NCBI GenBank assembly: GCA_942493235.1
Contig: OW818676.1
Coordinates: 2,294,001-2,358,000 of the forward strand
Reading direction: 5' to 3'
DNA: 64,000 bases
Source of the DNA: ENR-C587 sp942493235
GTDB lineage: Bacteria; Bacteroidota; Ignavibacteria; Kapaibacteriales; UBA2268
Shown one piece after another: positions 19,114 through 28,391 of the stretch (within the stretch, counting starts at the first letter, position 1; each line of letters starts with the position of its first letter). Below the pieces are notes generated by a model that did not search any database, was not told the DNA's origin, and was given only the letters and a program-made list of their open reading frames with translations. Made by a program: the position numbers and the translations under genes.

Positions 19114-19138
19114 CCTTACTACGCAGAGCATAGTAAGG
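19114..19138. repeat. Dispersed palindrome CCTTACTACGC/GCATAGTAAGG
   Basis: Near-perfect 11-bp stem with AGA loop, in the 18918-19375 spacer. Its flanks (TTCGGGGAATAGGAA on one side, CTGGTAGCTGG on the other) match, in inverted orientation, the copy at 47559-47583. It is a member of a short palindrome family; no gene content. Confidence 0.75.
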
Positions 19139-19270
19139 CTGGTAGCTGGTGAATTGTTGTTTTTACAGATTAAACTCTCGGAGCTGTGACGAAATAATCA
19201 ATACAAAACCGATAGAATATATTTTTTATTTTGTATATATTTTAGAAAATATAATAATAACCGTACAATT

Positions 19271-19330
19271 TTATTAATGCACGTTTGAAATAGACCAATT
19301 TATAATTATTAATGCACTTTTGAAATAGAA
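19271..19330. repeat. Two 25-bp direct repeats downstream of the response regulator
   Basis: TTATTAATGCACGTTTGAAA...TAGA at 19271-19295 and TTATTAATGCACTTTTGAAA...TAGA at 19306-19330, period 35 bp. They lie past the 3' end of the response-regulator gene. They may be paired sites for a regulator, or decayed repeats. Confidence 0.6.
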
Positions 19331-19375
19331 TTTTAACTTTTGTCTTTTATTACGGTAAAAATATTTCCATAAAAA

Positions 19376-20824
19376 CTATGAAATTACTTTATTTGCAACA
19401 TTAATTCCTAATTGCTCTATTCTATATCTTAATTTTGCTCTTGAAATTCCAAGTATTTTCGCTGCTTTTATCTGATTGCCGTTAGTGATAGAAAGAGTTT
19501 GTAATATTAAGTCTTTTAATACATTGCCCATCAATACACCGCTTTTGGCAATAGTAAGATTATGCTCGCCTTCTTTAAGCTCTATCGGTTTCTGTTCAGT
19601 AATTTGAGTAGAACCACCGGTAGTCGAGATATGAGTTCCACCACCTACTTTAAGGAAACTCAGTGACGTTTTAGAAATCAATTCCTCGTTTTCTAAAAGT
19701 ACAATTCTCTCAATTACATTTCTAAGCTCGCGGATATTACCTTTCCAGTAGTAAGTTTTAAGAATTTCAACAGCCTCAGGAGTAAATCCTTTGATGCTTT
19801 TACTAAACTTTTTATTAAAAGCATTTACAAACGATGAAGCTAATAATAGTACATCATTGCCTCTATCACGCAGAGGGGGGAGATGCAGTCTGGCTACATT
19901 CAATCGATAGAATAAGTCTTCGCGGAATTTATCTTCTTCTACTAATTTTTCTAAATCTTTATTAGTTGATGCAATTACTCTTACGTCCACAGAGATTTCT
20001 TTAGAACCGCCAAGACGATAGAATCTTCTCTCTTGCAATACTCTCAACAGCTTTACTTGAAGTTCTTGGCTTAACTCTGCAATCTCGTCTAATAGAATGG
20101 TACCTCTCTGAGCCTGTTCAAACTTGCCCTGTTTAATTTTTTCAGTGGCTCCAGTAAACGCACCTCTTTCGTAACCGAAAAGCTCGTTTTCAGCCAATTC
20201 TCTGGGTATAGCACCACAGTTAAGAGTAACAAACGGACCCTTTGCTCTTGCGGAATTATCATGAATAAATCGAGCTAAGAGCTCTTTACCGGTACCTGAT
20301 TCGCCAAGTATCAGTACGGTAGTATCTTCAGCTCCGGCAACAATTTTACCCATTTCCATAGCTCTGACCATGCCCTCGGAATTCCCTATGATTTCGCTGG
20401 GTATTTCTTCTTTTAGTTGCTCGGAAAGTAAGTCCACCTGCCTACGCAAATCATAATTTTTTAGAGAGCGTTCGACAGAGACTTCTAATTGCTCTAAATC
20501 TAATGGCTTAACAATAAAGTCTTCAGCTCCGAGCTTCATAGCCCGAACTGCCATTTTAATATCAGAGAAAGCCGTCATCATAATTACAGGCATAGTAAAG
20601 CCCTGCTTACGGAGGTTCTCTAATATATCTAATCCATTATAATGACCGAGGAATATGTCGAGCAAAATCAAGTCCGGTCCTACAAGATGCAAATCGTTCT
20701 GAGCTTGGTTTGCATCAAGAAAAGACACTACTCTGTTGTATTTTGCCGATAATATATCCTTGACCGTAGCATTAACTAATGGGTCATCTTCAATTACTAC
20801 TATTGTATAATTTTGTAAAGCCAT
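19376..20824 (-). CDS. NtrC-family sigma-54-dependent response regulator
   Basis: 482 aa with three domains. The receiver domain (1-120) has phosphoacceptor D56, T84 and K106. The AAA+ sigma-54 activator domain (about 145-380) has Walker A GESGTGKE (174-181), the sigma-54-contacting GAFTGA (221-226) and Walker B LLDEIAE. A C-terminal Fis-type helix-turn-helix (about 440-475) carries ITNGNQIKAAKILGISRAKL. It should activate transcription from sigma-54 promoters upon phosphorylation. No histidine kinase is adjacent, so it is an orphan in this window; the partner and targets are unknown. Confidence 0.94.
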   Translation of the reverse strand: MALQNYTIVVIEDDPLVNATVKDILSAKYNRVVSFLDANQAQNDLHLVGPDLILLDIFLGHYNGLDILENLRKQGFTMPVIMMTAFSDIKMAVRAMKLGAEDFIVKPLDLEQLEVSVERSLKNYDLRRQVDLLSEQLKEEIPSEIIGNSEGMVRAMEMGKIVAGAEDTTVLILGESGTGKELLARFIHDNSARAKGPFVTLNCGAIPRELAENELFGYERGAFTGATEKIKQGKFEQAQRGTILLDEIAELSQELQVKLLRVLQERRFYRLGGSKEISVDVRVIASTNKDLEKLVEEDKFREDLFYRLNVARLHLPPLRDRGNDVLLLASSFVNAFNKKFSKSIKGFTPEAVEILKTYYWKGNIRELRNVIERIVLLENEELISKTSLSFLKVGGGTHISTTGGSTQITEQKPIELKEGEHNLTIAKSGVLMGNVLKDLILQTLSITNGNQIKAAKILGISRAKLRYRIEQLGINVANKVIS

Positions 20825-20867
20825 TTCTATACTGCCGTTCTTTATTAATACTGCACAATATTAGACA

Positions 20868-20898
20868 CAAATATACATCTGAATTTGGATTATTCAAA
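20868..20898 (-). promoter_or_regulatory. Promoter of the response-regulator gene
   Basis: On the minus strand: TTTG at 20898-20895, 19 nt, TATATTTG at 20875-20868, an exact Bacteroidota-type promoter. The transcript would begin near 20861, about 37 nt before the ATG at 20824. Confidence 0.7.
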
Positions 20899-20925
20899 AT
20901 ATAAAAATAAAAATTATGAAAATTT

Positions 20926-21579
20926 CTATCCTAAGAGCAAAATTTCAAGCTCTTTTACTGATTTTACAATATAAGTAGCATTATATTTGACAAATTCTTC
21001 ATAATCTCCGTAACCATATTCTACCGCAATGGAATCTATATTATGCTCTAATGCACCGATTAAATCATATTCACGATCGCCTATCATTACTACTGATTTC
21101 TTATCCGGATTGCCAAATGCGGTTAATGCTTCTTGGATTAATTCGGCTTTGTCGGTTTTGGAATTATCCATTCCGCTACCGCTGATATGAGAAAAATATT
21201 TTGTTATTCCGAACATATTTAAGATTTGCTTTGCAAAGAAAATCGGCTTAGTAGTAGCAATTGCCATAATAAAGCCTTCGCTGTGCAATATCCTCAGAGC
21301 ATCAGTTATTCCGTCGTATAGTGTGCATTCCTTTTTTCCGCGTTCATCATAATATTCTCTAAAATAGTCGCATAATTGAGCGGACGCAGTTTGGTCAAAC
21401 CCATAATACTTAGCGAAACTAAGATGCAGCGGAGGTCCGATAAAATGCCTAAACAGACTATCGTCATAATCTTTAAGTCCGTATTTATCAAGAGCAAATT
21501 TTATTCCGCCGAATCCGCCTATTTTGGGGTCTATGATTGTCCCGTCAAGGTCAAATATAAGATACTTGTATTTTCTCAT
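20926..21579 (-). CDS. HAD-superfamily phosphatase, phosphoglycolate-phosphatase-like
   Basis: 217 aa. HAD motif I is FDLDGTIID (nucleophile D10, acid D12), motif II is the Thr of AIATTKP, motif III the Lys near KAELIQ, and motif IV is MIGDREYDLIGA. The helical cap lies between motifs I and II (C1 type), as in phosphoglycolate phosphatase and 5'-nucleotidase relatives. The exact substrate cannot be read from sequence. It starts 31 nt downstream of the OstA-like gene in the same direction and is likely co-transcribed with it. Confidence 0.88.
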   Translation of the reverse strand: MRKYKYLIFDLDGTIIDPKIGGFGGIKFALDKYGLKDYDDSLFRHFIGPPLHLSFAKYYGFDQTASAQLCDYFREYYDERGKKECTLYDGITDALRILHSEGFIMAIATTKPIFFAKQILNMFGITKYFSHISGSGMDNSKTDKAELIQEALTAFGNPDKKSVVMIGDREYDLIGALEHNIDSIAVEYGYGDYEEFVKYNATYIVKSVKELEILLLG

Positions 21580-21609
21580 TATTACTTCTAATTAAACTAA
21601 AACATAAAT

Positions 21610-23028
21610 TTATTTTTTATCAAAAATCAATATCTTCTTTTTAGGTTTAATATCAATTCTCTTGAATTCCTGTAAATAATATAATTTTGGATTTTGGTCA
21701 ATAATATCACTCGGAATTGCTGTGCCGATAATCCCGCCCAAAGCTCCGAATATATCAGCTTCTCCGTCTATAAAATCAACATAAATACTGTCGGCATAAG
21801 TGCGGGCTGCACCGTCGGAATTTTTCTCTGAAACCATAAATAATAGTGATTTAGCATCGCCATAGCTGTCTATACGGCGTATAGTGTCGTTAGCAAATCT
21901 GATAATTATTTGATTGCCGGACAATTGATTAATATTATCTTTATTTATAGTGTCATTTTTAATAGTAGCAATTGCATGCCCGAGAGCATTAATCGTCTGT
22001 AATTTATTGTCTAAGGCAGTAACGATGATGGTATCGGCAATAATCTGAGTTGAATCTATCCACACGACGGGCGAACCGATAAGAAATATATTTTCTTTAT
22101 CTTTTCTATAAATTGCCTTTTCTGATTTTGCTTGTAGGTCGATTTTATTTACTTCGACATTGCCGGTAAATACATATTGTTCATCTTGATAATCACGCAA
22201 AGCCTCCATTACATTAGAGCTAATAGATAACGTATCGAAAGTTAGCACTTGGACAGTATCAATCTTAATATTAACAGAGTCATAGACAGCCGAATCAGAT
22301 TTTATAGTATCAACTTGAAAAAGAATGGGATTTGACTTTGCTATAGTATATTTCTCTTTATTTAAATTTCTGATACTGTCTGCAAATAAGTAAATCGGAG
22401 AATATTTGCCCTTAGCAATTACATGCCCGTTAGCATAAGAATTACGCAATTCTCTGTCATAATGCAAAGTATCGGCATAGATAATTGTTGAGTCATCTTC
22501 TACTTTAGCATTGCCTAAAGCTAAGCTGTGCCTTGTTTTTCTATGATATTTAACTGTATCGGAACTAATTGTAACAGTATCGTCGCTTACTCTAACATTG
22601 CCGAAAAAGTCTGCTATATATGTAACGGTTGAGTAATAGCCTTTGTCCGCTCTTAAATTTGCTTGATTGTCCTCTATAGTAATTGTTTTATAAGACTCGG
22701 CTACGCCACTTTCACCATTATAGAAAATTTTCGGAGACCTTAATTTTAAATCTAATTGAGTAATCAATACATTGCCGATTAATTCGGCTGAGTTGGAACT
22801 AATGAATTGATATGTTTTATCACAATTTACATTTACAATCCCTTGAGCCATAGACACATGCCCGGCGAACTCACGCATTAAGCCTTTGGCATCGTCCTTT
22901 GTTCCTACTAAGCTATCTGCATGCCGAAGTTCTAATGGTTCGGCACCAGATGATTTTTGGCTTGCTCCTTCAAATTGAAAGTAATATAAGCTCAGTGCAA
23001 ATAGCGGAAGAATAAGTAATTTATACAT
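21610..23028 (-). CDS. LptA/OstA-like LPS-transport protein
   Basis: 472 aa from the ATG at 23028, picked because it starts the hydrophobic N-terminus (MYKLLILPLFALSLYYF) after a GGAAA site; the upstream in-frame start adds non-signal residues. The protein is a long run of short beta repeats (ITIEDNQANLRADKGYYS, GNVRVSDDTVTISSDTVKYH, TIIYADTLHYDRELRNSYANG), the OstA_2-type jelly-roll pattern of LptA/LptC proteins that carry lipopolysaccharide across the periplasm. At over 450 residues it is much longer than proteobacterial LptA, as is usual in Bacteroidota. It is likely periplasmic. Confidence 0.82.
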   Translation of the reverse strand: MYKLLILPLFALSLYYFQFEGASQKSSGAEPLELRHADSLVGTKDDAKGLMREFAGHVSMAQGIVNVNCDKTYQFISSNSAELIGNVLITQLDLKLRSPKIFYNGESGVAESYKTITIEDNQANLRADKGYYSTVTYIADFFGNVRVSDDTVTISSDTVKYHRKTRHSLALGNAKVEDDSTIIYADTLHYDRELRNSYANGHVIAKGKYSPIYLFADSIRNLNKEKYTIAKSNPILFQVDTIKSDSAVYDSVNIKIDTVQVLTFDTLSISSNVMEALRDYQDEQYVFTGNVEVNKIDLQAKSEKAIYRKDKENIFLIGSPVVWIDSTQIIADTIIVTALDNKLQTINALGHAIATIKNDTINKDNINQLSGNQIIIRFANDTIRRIDSYGDAKSLLFMVSEKNSDGAARTYADSIYVDFIDGEADIFGALGGIIGTAIPSDIIDQNPKLYYLQEFKRIDIKPKKKILIFDKK

Positions 23029-23109
23029 AAGTCTATTTTCCAATTTTAAACAATAATAAAAAAAATTAAAGTGCAATATTTAAAAATTCAAAATTAGGAA
23101 TAATTCTGC

Positions 23110-23140
23110 TTTGTTTGATAGCTTTTTTTTATTATTTTTG
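23110..23140 (+). promoter_or_regulatory. Promoter of tRNA-Ser
   Basis: TTTG at 23110-23113, 19 nt, TATTTTTG at 23133-23140: an exact match to the Bacteroidota housekeeping sigma consensus, 14 nt before the tRNA 5' end. A strong sign of lineage. Confidence 0.8.
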
Positions 23141-23154
23141 CTTTCCATTAAAAT

Positions 23155-23241
23155 GGACAGGTGCAGGAGTGGTTTATCTGGCACGCCTGGAAAGCGTGTG
23201 TGCCTTCACGGGTACCGCGGGTTCGAATCCCGCCCTTTCCG
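23155..23241 (+). tRNA. tRNA-Ser (anticodon GGA)
   Basis: 87 nt, class II tRNA. The acceptor stem is GGACAGG/CCTTTCC with one mismatch, the anticodon stem CACGC/GCGTG encloses the loop CTGGAAA (anticodon GGA, reading UCC/UCU), the long variable arm is of the serine type, and the T arm contains GGGTTCGAATCCC. CCA is not encoded. It is divergent from the OstA-like gene. Confidence 0.95.
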
Positions 23242-23244
23242 CAA

Positions 23245-23280
23245 AAGCCTTCGTAAGTAATTACGAGGGCTTTTTTTTTT
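23245..23280 (+). terminator. Terminator of tRNA-Ser
   Basis: Stem AAGCCTTCGTAA/TTACGAGGGCTT with one mismatch directly after the tRNA, followed by ten T. Confidence 0.9.
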
Positions 23281-23299
23281 GTGCCTGTCTTGTCGGGGG

Positions 23300-23390
23300 G
23301 CGTGGATAGGGGATAGGGATTGGGGATTGGGGATAGGAATTGGAAAATTGGAATATACTCTCCTCACTCCTACGCTCTGCGTAGGAGTGA
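23300..23390. repeat. GGGATTGGGGATAGG low-complexity tract plus palindrome
   Basis: At 23300-23345 a G-rich tract is built from GGGATAGGGATTGGGGATTG-like words. It is followed at 23364-23390 by the perfect stem TCACTCCTACGC/GCGTAGGAGTGA with TCT loop. The combination resembles the repeats at 19.1 and 47.6 kb. Confidence 0.7.
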
Positions 23391-23402
23391 GAGGGTAAAA
23401 GT

Positions 23403-23495
23403 CTATCTTGCTATTACAAACATTCGGTTAATAGTGCCGAACTCGGTTTTCAGGTAAATGTAATAATTTCCCAAACTTAAAAGCTGTATCAGCTC
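23403..23495 (-). pseudogene. Remnant of a T9SS C-terminal sorting tail
   Basis: A 30-codon open stretch on the minus strand that ends at a TAG and reads LLSLGNYYIYLKTEF then GTINRMFVIAR. This is the final strand region of a Por/T9SS tail (compare LLSGAYYLNI...FVIVR at the end of the gene just upstream). In-frame stops lie directly before it, so it is the 3' stub of a lost gene or a duplicated tail. It lies 27 nt downstream of the WD40/T9SS gene. Confidence 0.65.
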
Positions 23496-23521
23496 TTAAG
23501 TTTAGGAAACTTTTCATAATA

Positions 23522-24817
23522 TTACCTCACAATTACAAATGAATGAGTATAAACAGTGTCATTGCTTGAAATATTTAAATAGTAAGCACCACTTAGTAAA
23601 TTTTGTGTATTTATTGTGATAATGCTATTATTTAAAATAGCTTCTTCATTGACATATTGAATCAGATTAGCATTAGTGTCATAAATCTTTATATTCGATA
23701 TGTTTAAATTATTATCAAGTTTGGTTATCTTTAAATAAGTATTATTAATATCTTGATTAAAAGCGAAGTAATTTGTTACTTGATTTTCTTCAATTATTGA
23801 GTTTCCAAATCTCGCAATGAACATCGCAATAGTACGTGCCTCAATATATTCCATATTTGGGGATATATGAACCATATCAGTTTGACTTTCAAGTAAATTG
23901 TATTTATACTTAACAGACCCATCAGAAATATTTAAAATATATAAATCTTGACCTCCGAAGACAATATAATTTCCATCAGAGCTAATGTCATATCCTTGGT
24001 ATTGATTTGGTAATGAAATACTTCGTAATACTTGGAAATTATTGTTCGGGTCCAGCACTTCAATGTAATCTTCGTACCATTCGTAAGAATTTTTATTCCA
24101 TTTTAAAATAAAAAGCTCATCTTTTGCAGGTGAAAACTTTGCGTATGAGTAATTATTTCTTTTATTACTTACTAAACAATTATTCTCTAAATCATAGAAA
24201 TTAAAATTAGAAAATTCATAAGGATCTACATTGTCAAAATCAGTGAGTACTAAATATTTACCGTCTCTGCTAATAGAAAAATCCTTAGAAAAACCAAGAT
24301 TTGGTAATTGAGTTTTTTGTGATAAATCACTTGCTTTTGCTTTATACATTCCATTAATCCCACTATGGTCATAATTGATGCCATAACTATAGATTAGGAA
24401 TGAGTCATTTGGCGTAAAAAGAACTTTGGGTATTCCGGATTCTTTATCAATTCTCTCAACAACAGTTTCCTGTTTTGTTTCCATATCCCATACAGATAAT
24501 TGAGAAAAATACGGAGTTTCGAAATAGTCAATTGTAGCAACAGCAAGCTTAGTGCCCGTGCTATTAAAAGCCAAAGATACAACTCTGCCCTTATGAGCAA
24601 GATTCGGTATAGTATCAATAGGATTTCCGGTTAATACATCATACAAAAATACCCCCTCCAAATGAGTACCAACTGCCAGAATTTGACTATTCGGGTGAAA
24701 AGCAACAGCTAATGTTTCTCTGTAAAGCTTCCACATCATATCCTCTTCCGCCCTCAGCCCGCTACTACCCGCCAGTGTAATAGCAAAAAATAATAAAATA
24801 CCGAATTTTCGTAACAT
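23522..24817 (-). CDS. WD40-like propeller protein with T9SS-type tail
   Basis: 431 aa. The signal peptide ends near GLRAEED (residue 23). Residues 30-320 contain WD40-like blades (AVAFHPNSQILAVGTHLEG, SLAFNSTGTKLAVATIDY, LSVWDMETK, DISSDGNYIVFGGQ), a propeller that usually acts as a binding scaffold. The last 75 residues (KIYDTNANLIQYVN...LLSGAYYLNISS...FVIVR) fit a Por/T9SS type A sorting domain, so it is likely secreted and surface-bound. The partner is unknown. A second broken T9SS tail sits just downstream. Confidence 0.8.
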   Translation of the reverse strand: MLRKFGILLFFAITLAGSSGLRAEEDMMWKLYRETLAVAFHPNSQILAVGTHLEGVFLYDVLTGNPIDTIPNLAHKGRVVSLAFNSTGTKLAVATIDYFETPYFSQLSVWDMETKQETVVERIDKESGIPKVLFTPNDSFLIYSYGINYDHSGINGMYKAKASDLSQKTQLPNLGFSKDFSISRDGKYLVLTDFDNVDPYEFSNFNFYDLENNCLVSNKRNNYSYAKFSPAKDELFILKWNKNSYEWYEDYIEVLDPNNNFQVLRSISLPNQYQGYDISSDGNYIVFGGQDLYILNISDGSVKYKYNLLESQTDMVHISPNMEYIEARTIAMFIARFGNSIIEENQVTNYFAFNQDINNTYLKITKLDNNLNISNIKIYDTNANLIQYVNEEAILNNSIITINTQNLLSGAYYLNISSNDTVYTHSFVIVR

Positions 24818-25078
24818 AGTGTTACCCTTTCATATTGTTAAAAAATATCAGGAATTTATTTTCCCGTGTGTTCTGGAATTTATTATTATAATTATTTGCT
24901 AATCGTTCATTAGCAACTTACAAATAAATAAAACACAATACAAATAAATAATCGACTTTTATGAGTAAATCGCATTATTATTTGCTATAAAATATTAACG
25001 ATTATAATTATTAAATTCAGCATATACTAAGTCCGGTAAAATATACTAAACTCAAGCCACCAGCCACCAGCTACAAAA

Positions 25079-25112
25079 AAAACCTAACAACCAAAAATGG
25101 CTATTAGGTTTT
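25079..25112 (-). terminator. Terminator of the hslVU transcript
   Basis: Stem AAACCTAATAGCC/GGTTGTTAGGTTT (minus-strand reading, imperfect), followed by TTTTTT. It lies 22 nt past the hslU stop. It shares AAAAACCTAACAAC with the serC terminator. The spacer from here to 24818 holds nothing else I can name. Confidence 0.8.
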
Positions 25113-25134
25113 CAAAGATAATTATTAATCTATA

Positions 25135-26565
25135 TTATAATATGAATTTACTTAGATCGGAATTACTTACTATTGAACTTAGGTGTTTTTTAACATCTTC
25201 ATCAGTTAGTTTAATATTTTGAGAATCCATATTATCGGGTGTATTATACAAAATATCATCTAATAAAGTGGTCAAAATCGTATGAAGCCTTCTGGCTCCG
25301 ATATTAGTAACTTCAGTATTTACTTGGGCAGCTGTAGAAGCTATCTCTTTAATACATGATTCATCAAATTCAAGCTCAATGCCTTCGGACATCATTAATG
25401 CTTGATATTGCTTAATGAGTGCATTTTCGGGTATTGTAAGAATCTTTATAAAATCATCTTCAGTTAGGCTGTCTAATTCGACACGAATAGGGAAGCGTCC
25501 CTGCATCTCGGGAATCAAATCAGAAGGTTTGGATACATGGAATGCACCGGAAGCGATAAAAAGTACATGCTCGGTTTTGACTGGTCCATACTTAGTATTA
25601 ACTGTAGTACCTTCGACTATTGGCAATAAATCGCGCTGAACACCTTCGCGGGAAACTTCCGGACCGCCACCGCCGGCAGCAGAGCGAGAAGCGATTTTAT
25701 CTATTTCGTCGATAAATACAATGCCTGTATTTTCAGCTCTGCGAACTGCTTCGCGGACTGCTGCTTCCATATCGATTAATTTATCTGCTTCTTCTTTTTC
25801 GATAAACTTTTTAGCATCGGCAACCTTCATTTTAAGCTTTTTATTCTTTTTAGGCATAATATTGCCAAATAAATCCTGAAGATTCATACCCATTTCGTCT
25901 AAGCCAATTGGACCTAATATCTGCATAGAAGGCACTTGATCGACCATCATCTCAAGTTCGATTGTTCTTTCGTCTAACTTACCTTCGCGTAGCATTTTTC
26001 TAAATTTCTCGCGAGTGCGTCCATTATCTTCAATCTCAGAATCAGTCGCTGTGTCAAAAGAAGGTCCCTTTTGCAATGGCGGAATCAGAATATCTAAAAT
26101 TCTATTTTCGGCTGCTAATATGGCTTCCTCTTTTTTTTCATTTGTCTGCTCTTCTTTAACCATTTGAACAGCTCTATCGACCAAGTCGCGAATCATTGAT
26201 TCAACATCTCTGCCGACATATCCGACTTCGGTATATTTTGTAGCTTCCACTTTCACAAAAGGAGCATTTGCTAATTTAGCTAATCTACGGGCGATTTCGG
26301 TTTTACCTACACCGGTCGGACCAATCATAATTATATTATTAGGCATAATTTCATCGCGTAGATGACCGGTTACCTGCTGCCTTCTCCATCGGTTACGTAA
26401 AGCGATAGCAACCGATTTCTTAGCATTACTCTGCCCGATTACATATTTATCTAATTCGGCTACGATTTGCCTCGGAGTTAAAGGTTCGTCTTTTACGTAT
26501 TCTTTTTTAACAAAGTTTACTATGGTTTCTTTTTGTTCTTCGCTTATATTTATTGTGTTATCCAT
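25135..26565 (-). CDS. hslU: HslU, ATPase subunit of the HslVU protease
   Basis: 476 aa. A ClpX-type AAA+ unfoldase that feeds substrates into the HslV chamber. It has the N-terminal LTPRQIVAELDKYVIGQ, Walker A GPTGVGKTE, the VEATKYTEVGYVGRDVES pore/box segment (GYVG pore loop), the family-specific I domain in the middle, Walker B GIVFIDEIDKIA, and arginine-finger segment EVTNIGARRLHTILT. It overlaps hslV by one base (TAATG), giving translational coupling. It is cytosolic. Confidence 0.98.
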   Translation of the reverse strand: MDNTINISEEQKETIVNFVKKEYVKDEPLTPRQIVAELDKYVIGQSNAKKSVAIALRNRWRRQQVTGHLRDEIMPNNIIMIGPTGVGKTEIARRLAKLANAPFVKVEATKYTEVGYVGRDVESMIRDLVDRAVQMVKEEQTNEKKEEAILAAENRILDILIPPLQKGPSFDTATDSEIEDNGRTREKFRKMLREGKLDERTIELEMMVDQVPSMQILGPIGLDEMGMNLQDLFGNIMPKKNKKLKMKVADAKKFIEKEEADKLIDMEAAVREAVRRAENTGIVFIDEIDKIASRSAAGGGGPEVSREGVQRDLLPIVEGTTVNTKYGPVKTEHVLFIASGAFHVSKPSDLIPEMQGRFPIRVELDSLTEDDFIKILTIPENALIKQYQALMMSEGIELEFDESCIKEIASTAAQVNTEVTNIGARRLHTILTTLLDDILYNTPDNMDSQNIKLTDEDVKKHLSSIVSNSDLSKFIL

Positions 26566-27122
26566 TATTTCTCCAATTCTTCGATAGTTACATTATGATT
26601 AGTATAGATGCAAATATCGCCGGCAATATTTAAAGATTCTTCGATAATTTCTTTTGAAGTTAAGTCGGAATGTTTAAGTAGTGCTCTTGCTGCCGATAGT
26701 GCATACATACCGCCGGAACCGATTGCTATTACATTATCATCGGGTTCGATTACGTCGCCGGTACCGCTGATTAATAAGATTTTCTCATTATTCATTACTA
26801 TGAGCATCGCTTCTAATCGGCGTAAGTATCTATCAGTACGCCAGTCTTTGGCAAGCTCGATAGAAGCCCTGTACAGATTGCCGTTATGTGCTTCGAGCTT
26901 TTCTTCGAATCTCTGCAATAGAGTGAAAGCATCGGCAGTAGCACCTGCAAAGCCAACCATGATTTTATTATTATATACTTTTCTTACTTTTTTAGCTGAA
27001 TGCTTCATTACCGTATTACCGAAGCTGACTTGACCGTCCGCTCCGAGAGCGGCTTTCCCATCTTTTAATACGCCAATTACAGTAGTAGAGCGTACCTCTG
27101 GATAAAAGTTTGATTTAGGCAT
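26565..27122 (-). CDS. hslV: HslV, peptidase subunit of the HslVU protease
   Basis: 185 aa. A proteasome-beta-like N-terminal nucleophile hydrolase. The first 12 residues are a propeptide and T13 in RSTTVIGV should become the catalytic N-terminal threonine. GADGQVSFG, KVRKVYNNKIMVGFAGATADAFTL and AIGSGGMYALSAARAL are conserved. The ribosome-binding site is strong (GGGAGGATATA). The gene sits 18 nt after the barrel gene stop, so barrel gene, hslV and hslU form one operon. Confidence 0.98.
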   Translation of the reverse strand: MPKSNFYPEVRSTTVIGVLKDGKAALGADGQVSFGNTVMKHSAKKVRKVYNNKIMVGFAGATADAFTLLQRFEEKLEAHNGNLYRASIELAKDWRTDRYLRRLEAMLIVMNNEKILLISGTGDVIEPDDNVIAIGSGGMYALSAARALLKHSDLTSKEIIEESLNIAGDICIYTNHNVTIEELEK

Positions 27123-27140
27123 TATATCCTCCCTGTTTGA

Positions 27141-28385
27141 TTAGTATTCCTGTTCGAATGGAATGAACCATACTTCGCCAAGGCTTATGTTTATGTTCAT
27201 TCTGCCGAAAGCCTCTTTCAGTAAACCGTTTTCGGCTTTACCTCTGACTCCGAATGTAAATGCAGTATTTAGCATAGCCGCACCGACTACCGGTATATCA
27301 AATCCGAAACTTCCGTATATTTCATTTATATCTTCATTGTTAATATTATAATATAATTGTTTATATCCTACACCTATATTATAAGTTATTTTATCGAAAA
27401 ATCCCGCTCTGTAATATGTATTTCCCAGCCTTGAAAGACCAAAGGCGTACTGCTGAGTATTTCTAAACTTGACATTATCGCCTTTATACATACTTATTTT
27501 TTCAAAATTTTTCATTGTTAATTCTGTTCCCAAAATAACTTTTCCCCATTTATAAGATAGACCGAAACTGTACATATCGGGTAGATTGATGTCCGAGTAA
27601 TTTACAGAAGTTACATCAGGAATTGAGTCATGTAAATAACCATATTGCATTTCGGTTGTAGTTCTTGATTGAAAAACTTTTTCCATCGCAAAAGCAAAAT
27701 ATAGATTTTCTATCGGTTCAATGAAAAGTCCGGCTTTAAAAGACCCACCTTTAATATTATCAGTGCGAGAAAACTTAGAGTCATAGCTATAGTATGAAAT
27801 ATCATTATAATCCATTACTGTGTTTATGCTATGCTCAATATTCCCGAAAAATATATTAGCTGCAAGACCGAGTTTTAACCATTTAAACGGCGAGAAAGCA
27901 GCACCCAAAAACGCAGATGATACACCGCCCTCTCCGCGATACTGGCTTACACCGGTAGCATTTACATTAGAATAGGGGATAGTTAATCTTTTATCTATCA
28001 TATAATTAACCGAACTGTAAGGTAGAAATCCAAATGATACTGCAATTCCATACGAAGTATCTATAGCAAAAATACCAAGGATTTCGTTTACTCCGCCATT
28101 GTTTTGATATAAAATATTACTTTTTTCATCTTCATTGATTTTCTGATTAAAATGATAACCGACTTGTAGTCTTGTAGTACGAACAAAAGACCACATAGCT
28201 GGGTTTTTTAAGTTAATTGAAGTAGCAGATGGTACTGAAATCCCAACACCGCCCATCGCTTCATAGCTTGCTCCGAGATTATCATATATATCGCCAATGC
28301 CGTACATAGAGTAGTTTGAACCACCTTGAGCAAAAGCAAGATTAGATAATATGGTAAAAGTTATTATATATTTTAATAGTTTCAT
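27141..28385 (-). CDS. Outer-membrane protein, FadL/PorV-like
   Basis: 414 aa. The signal peptide ends at NLAFAQ. Residues 20-65 have the N-terminal plug-like pattern of FadL/TodX and PorV families (GASYEAMGGVGISVPSATSI, then NLKNPAMWSF). The remainder is amphipathic strands to the C-terminus. It is first in the operon with hslVU, an arrangement whose meaning is not clear. Transport of hydrophobic compounds or a role in type IX export would both be plausible; neither is shown by the sequence. Confidence 0.72.
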   Translation of the reverse strand: MKLLKYIITFTILSNLAFAQGGSNYSMYGIGDIYDNLGASYEAMGGVGISVPSATSINLKNPAMWSFVRTTRLQVGYHFNQKINEDEKSNILYQNNGGVNEILGIFAIDTSYGIAVSFGFLPYSSVNYMIDKRLTIPYSNVNATGVSQYRGEGGVSSAFLGAAFSPFKWLKLGLAANIFFGNIEHSINTVMDYNDISYYSYDSKFSRTDNIKGGSFKAGLFIEPIENLYFAFAMEKVFQSRTTTEMQYGYLHDSIPDVTSVNYSDINLPDMYSFGLSYKWGKVILGTELTMKNFEKISMYKGDNVKFRNTQQYAFGLSRLGNTYYRAGFFDKITYNIGVGYKQLYYNINNEDINEIYGSFGFDIPVVGAAMLNTAFTFGVRGKAENGLLKEAFGRMNINISLGEVWFIPFEQEY

Positions 28386-28391
28386 TTCAAT

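Noticed and set aside
23115..23309. A 64-aa ORF over the tRNA
   Set aside because: It covers tRNA-Ser and its terminator.
26608..27033. A 141-aa ORF opposite hslV
   Set aside because: Antisense shadow of a strongly conserved gene, with no start signal or recognisable domain.
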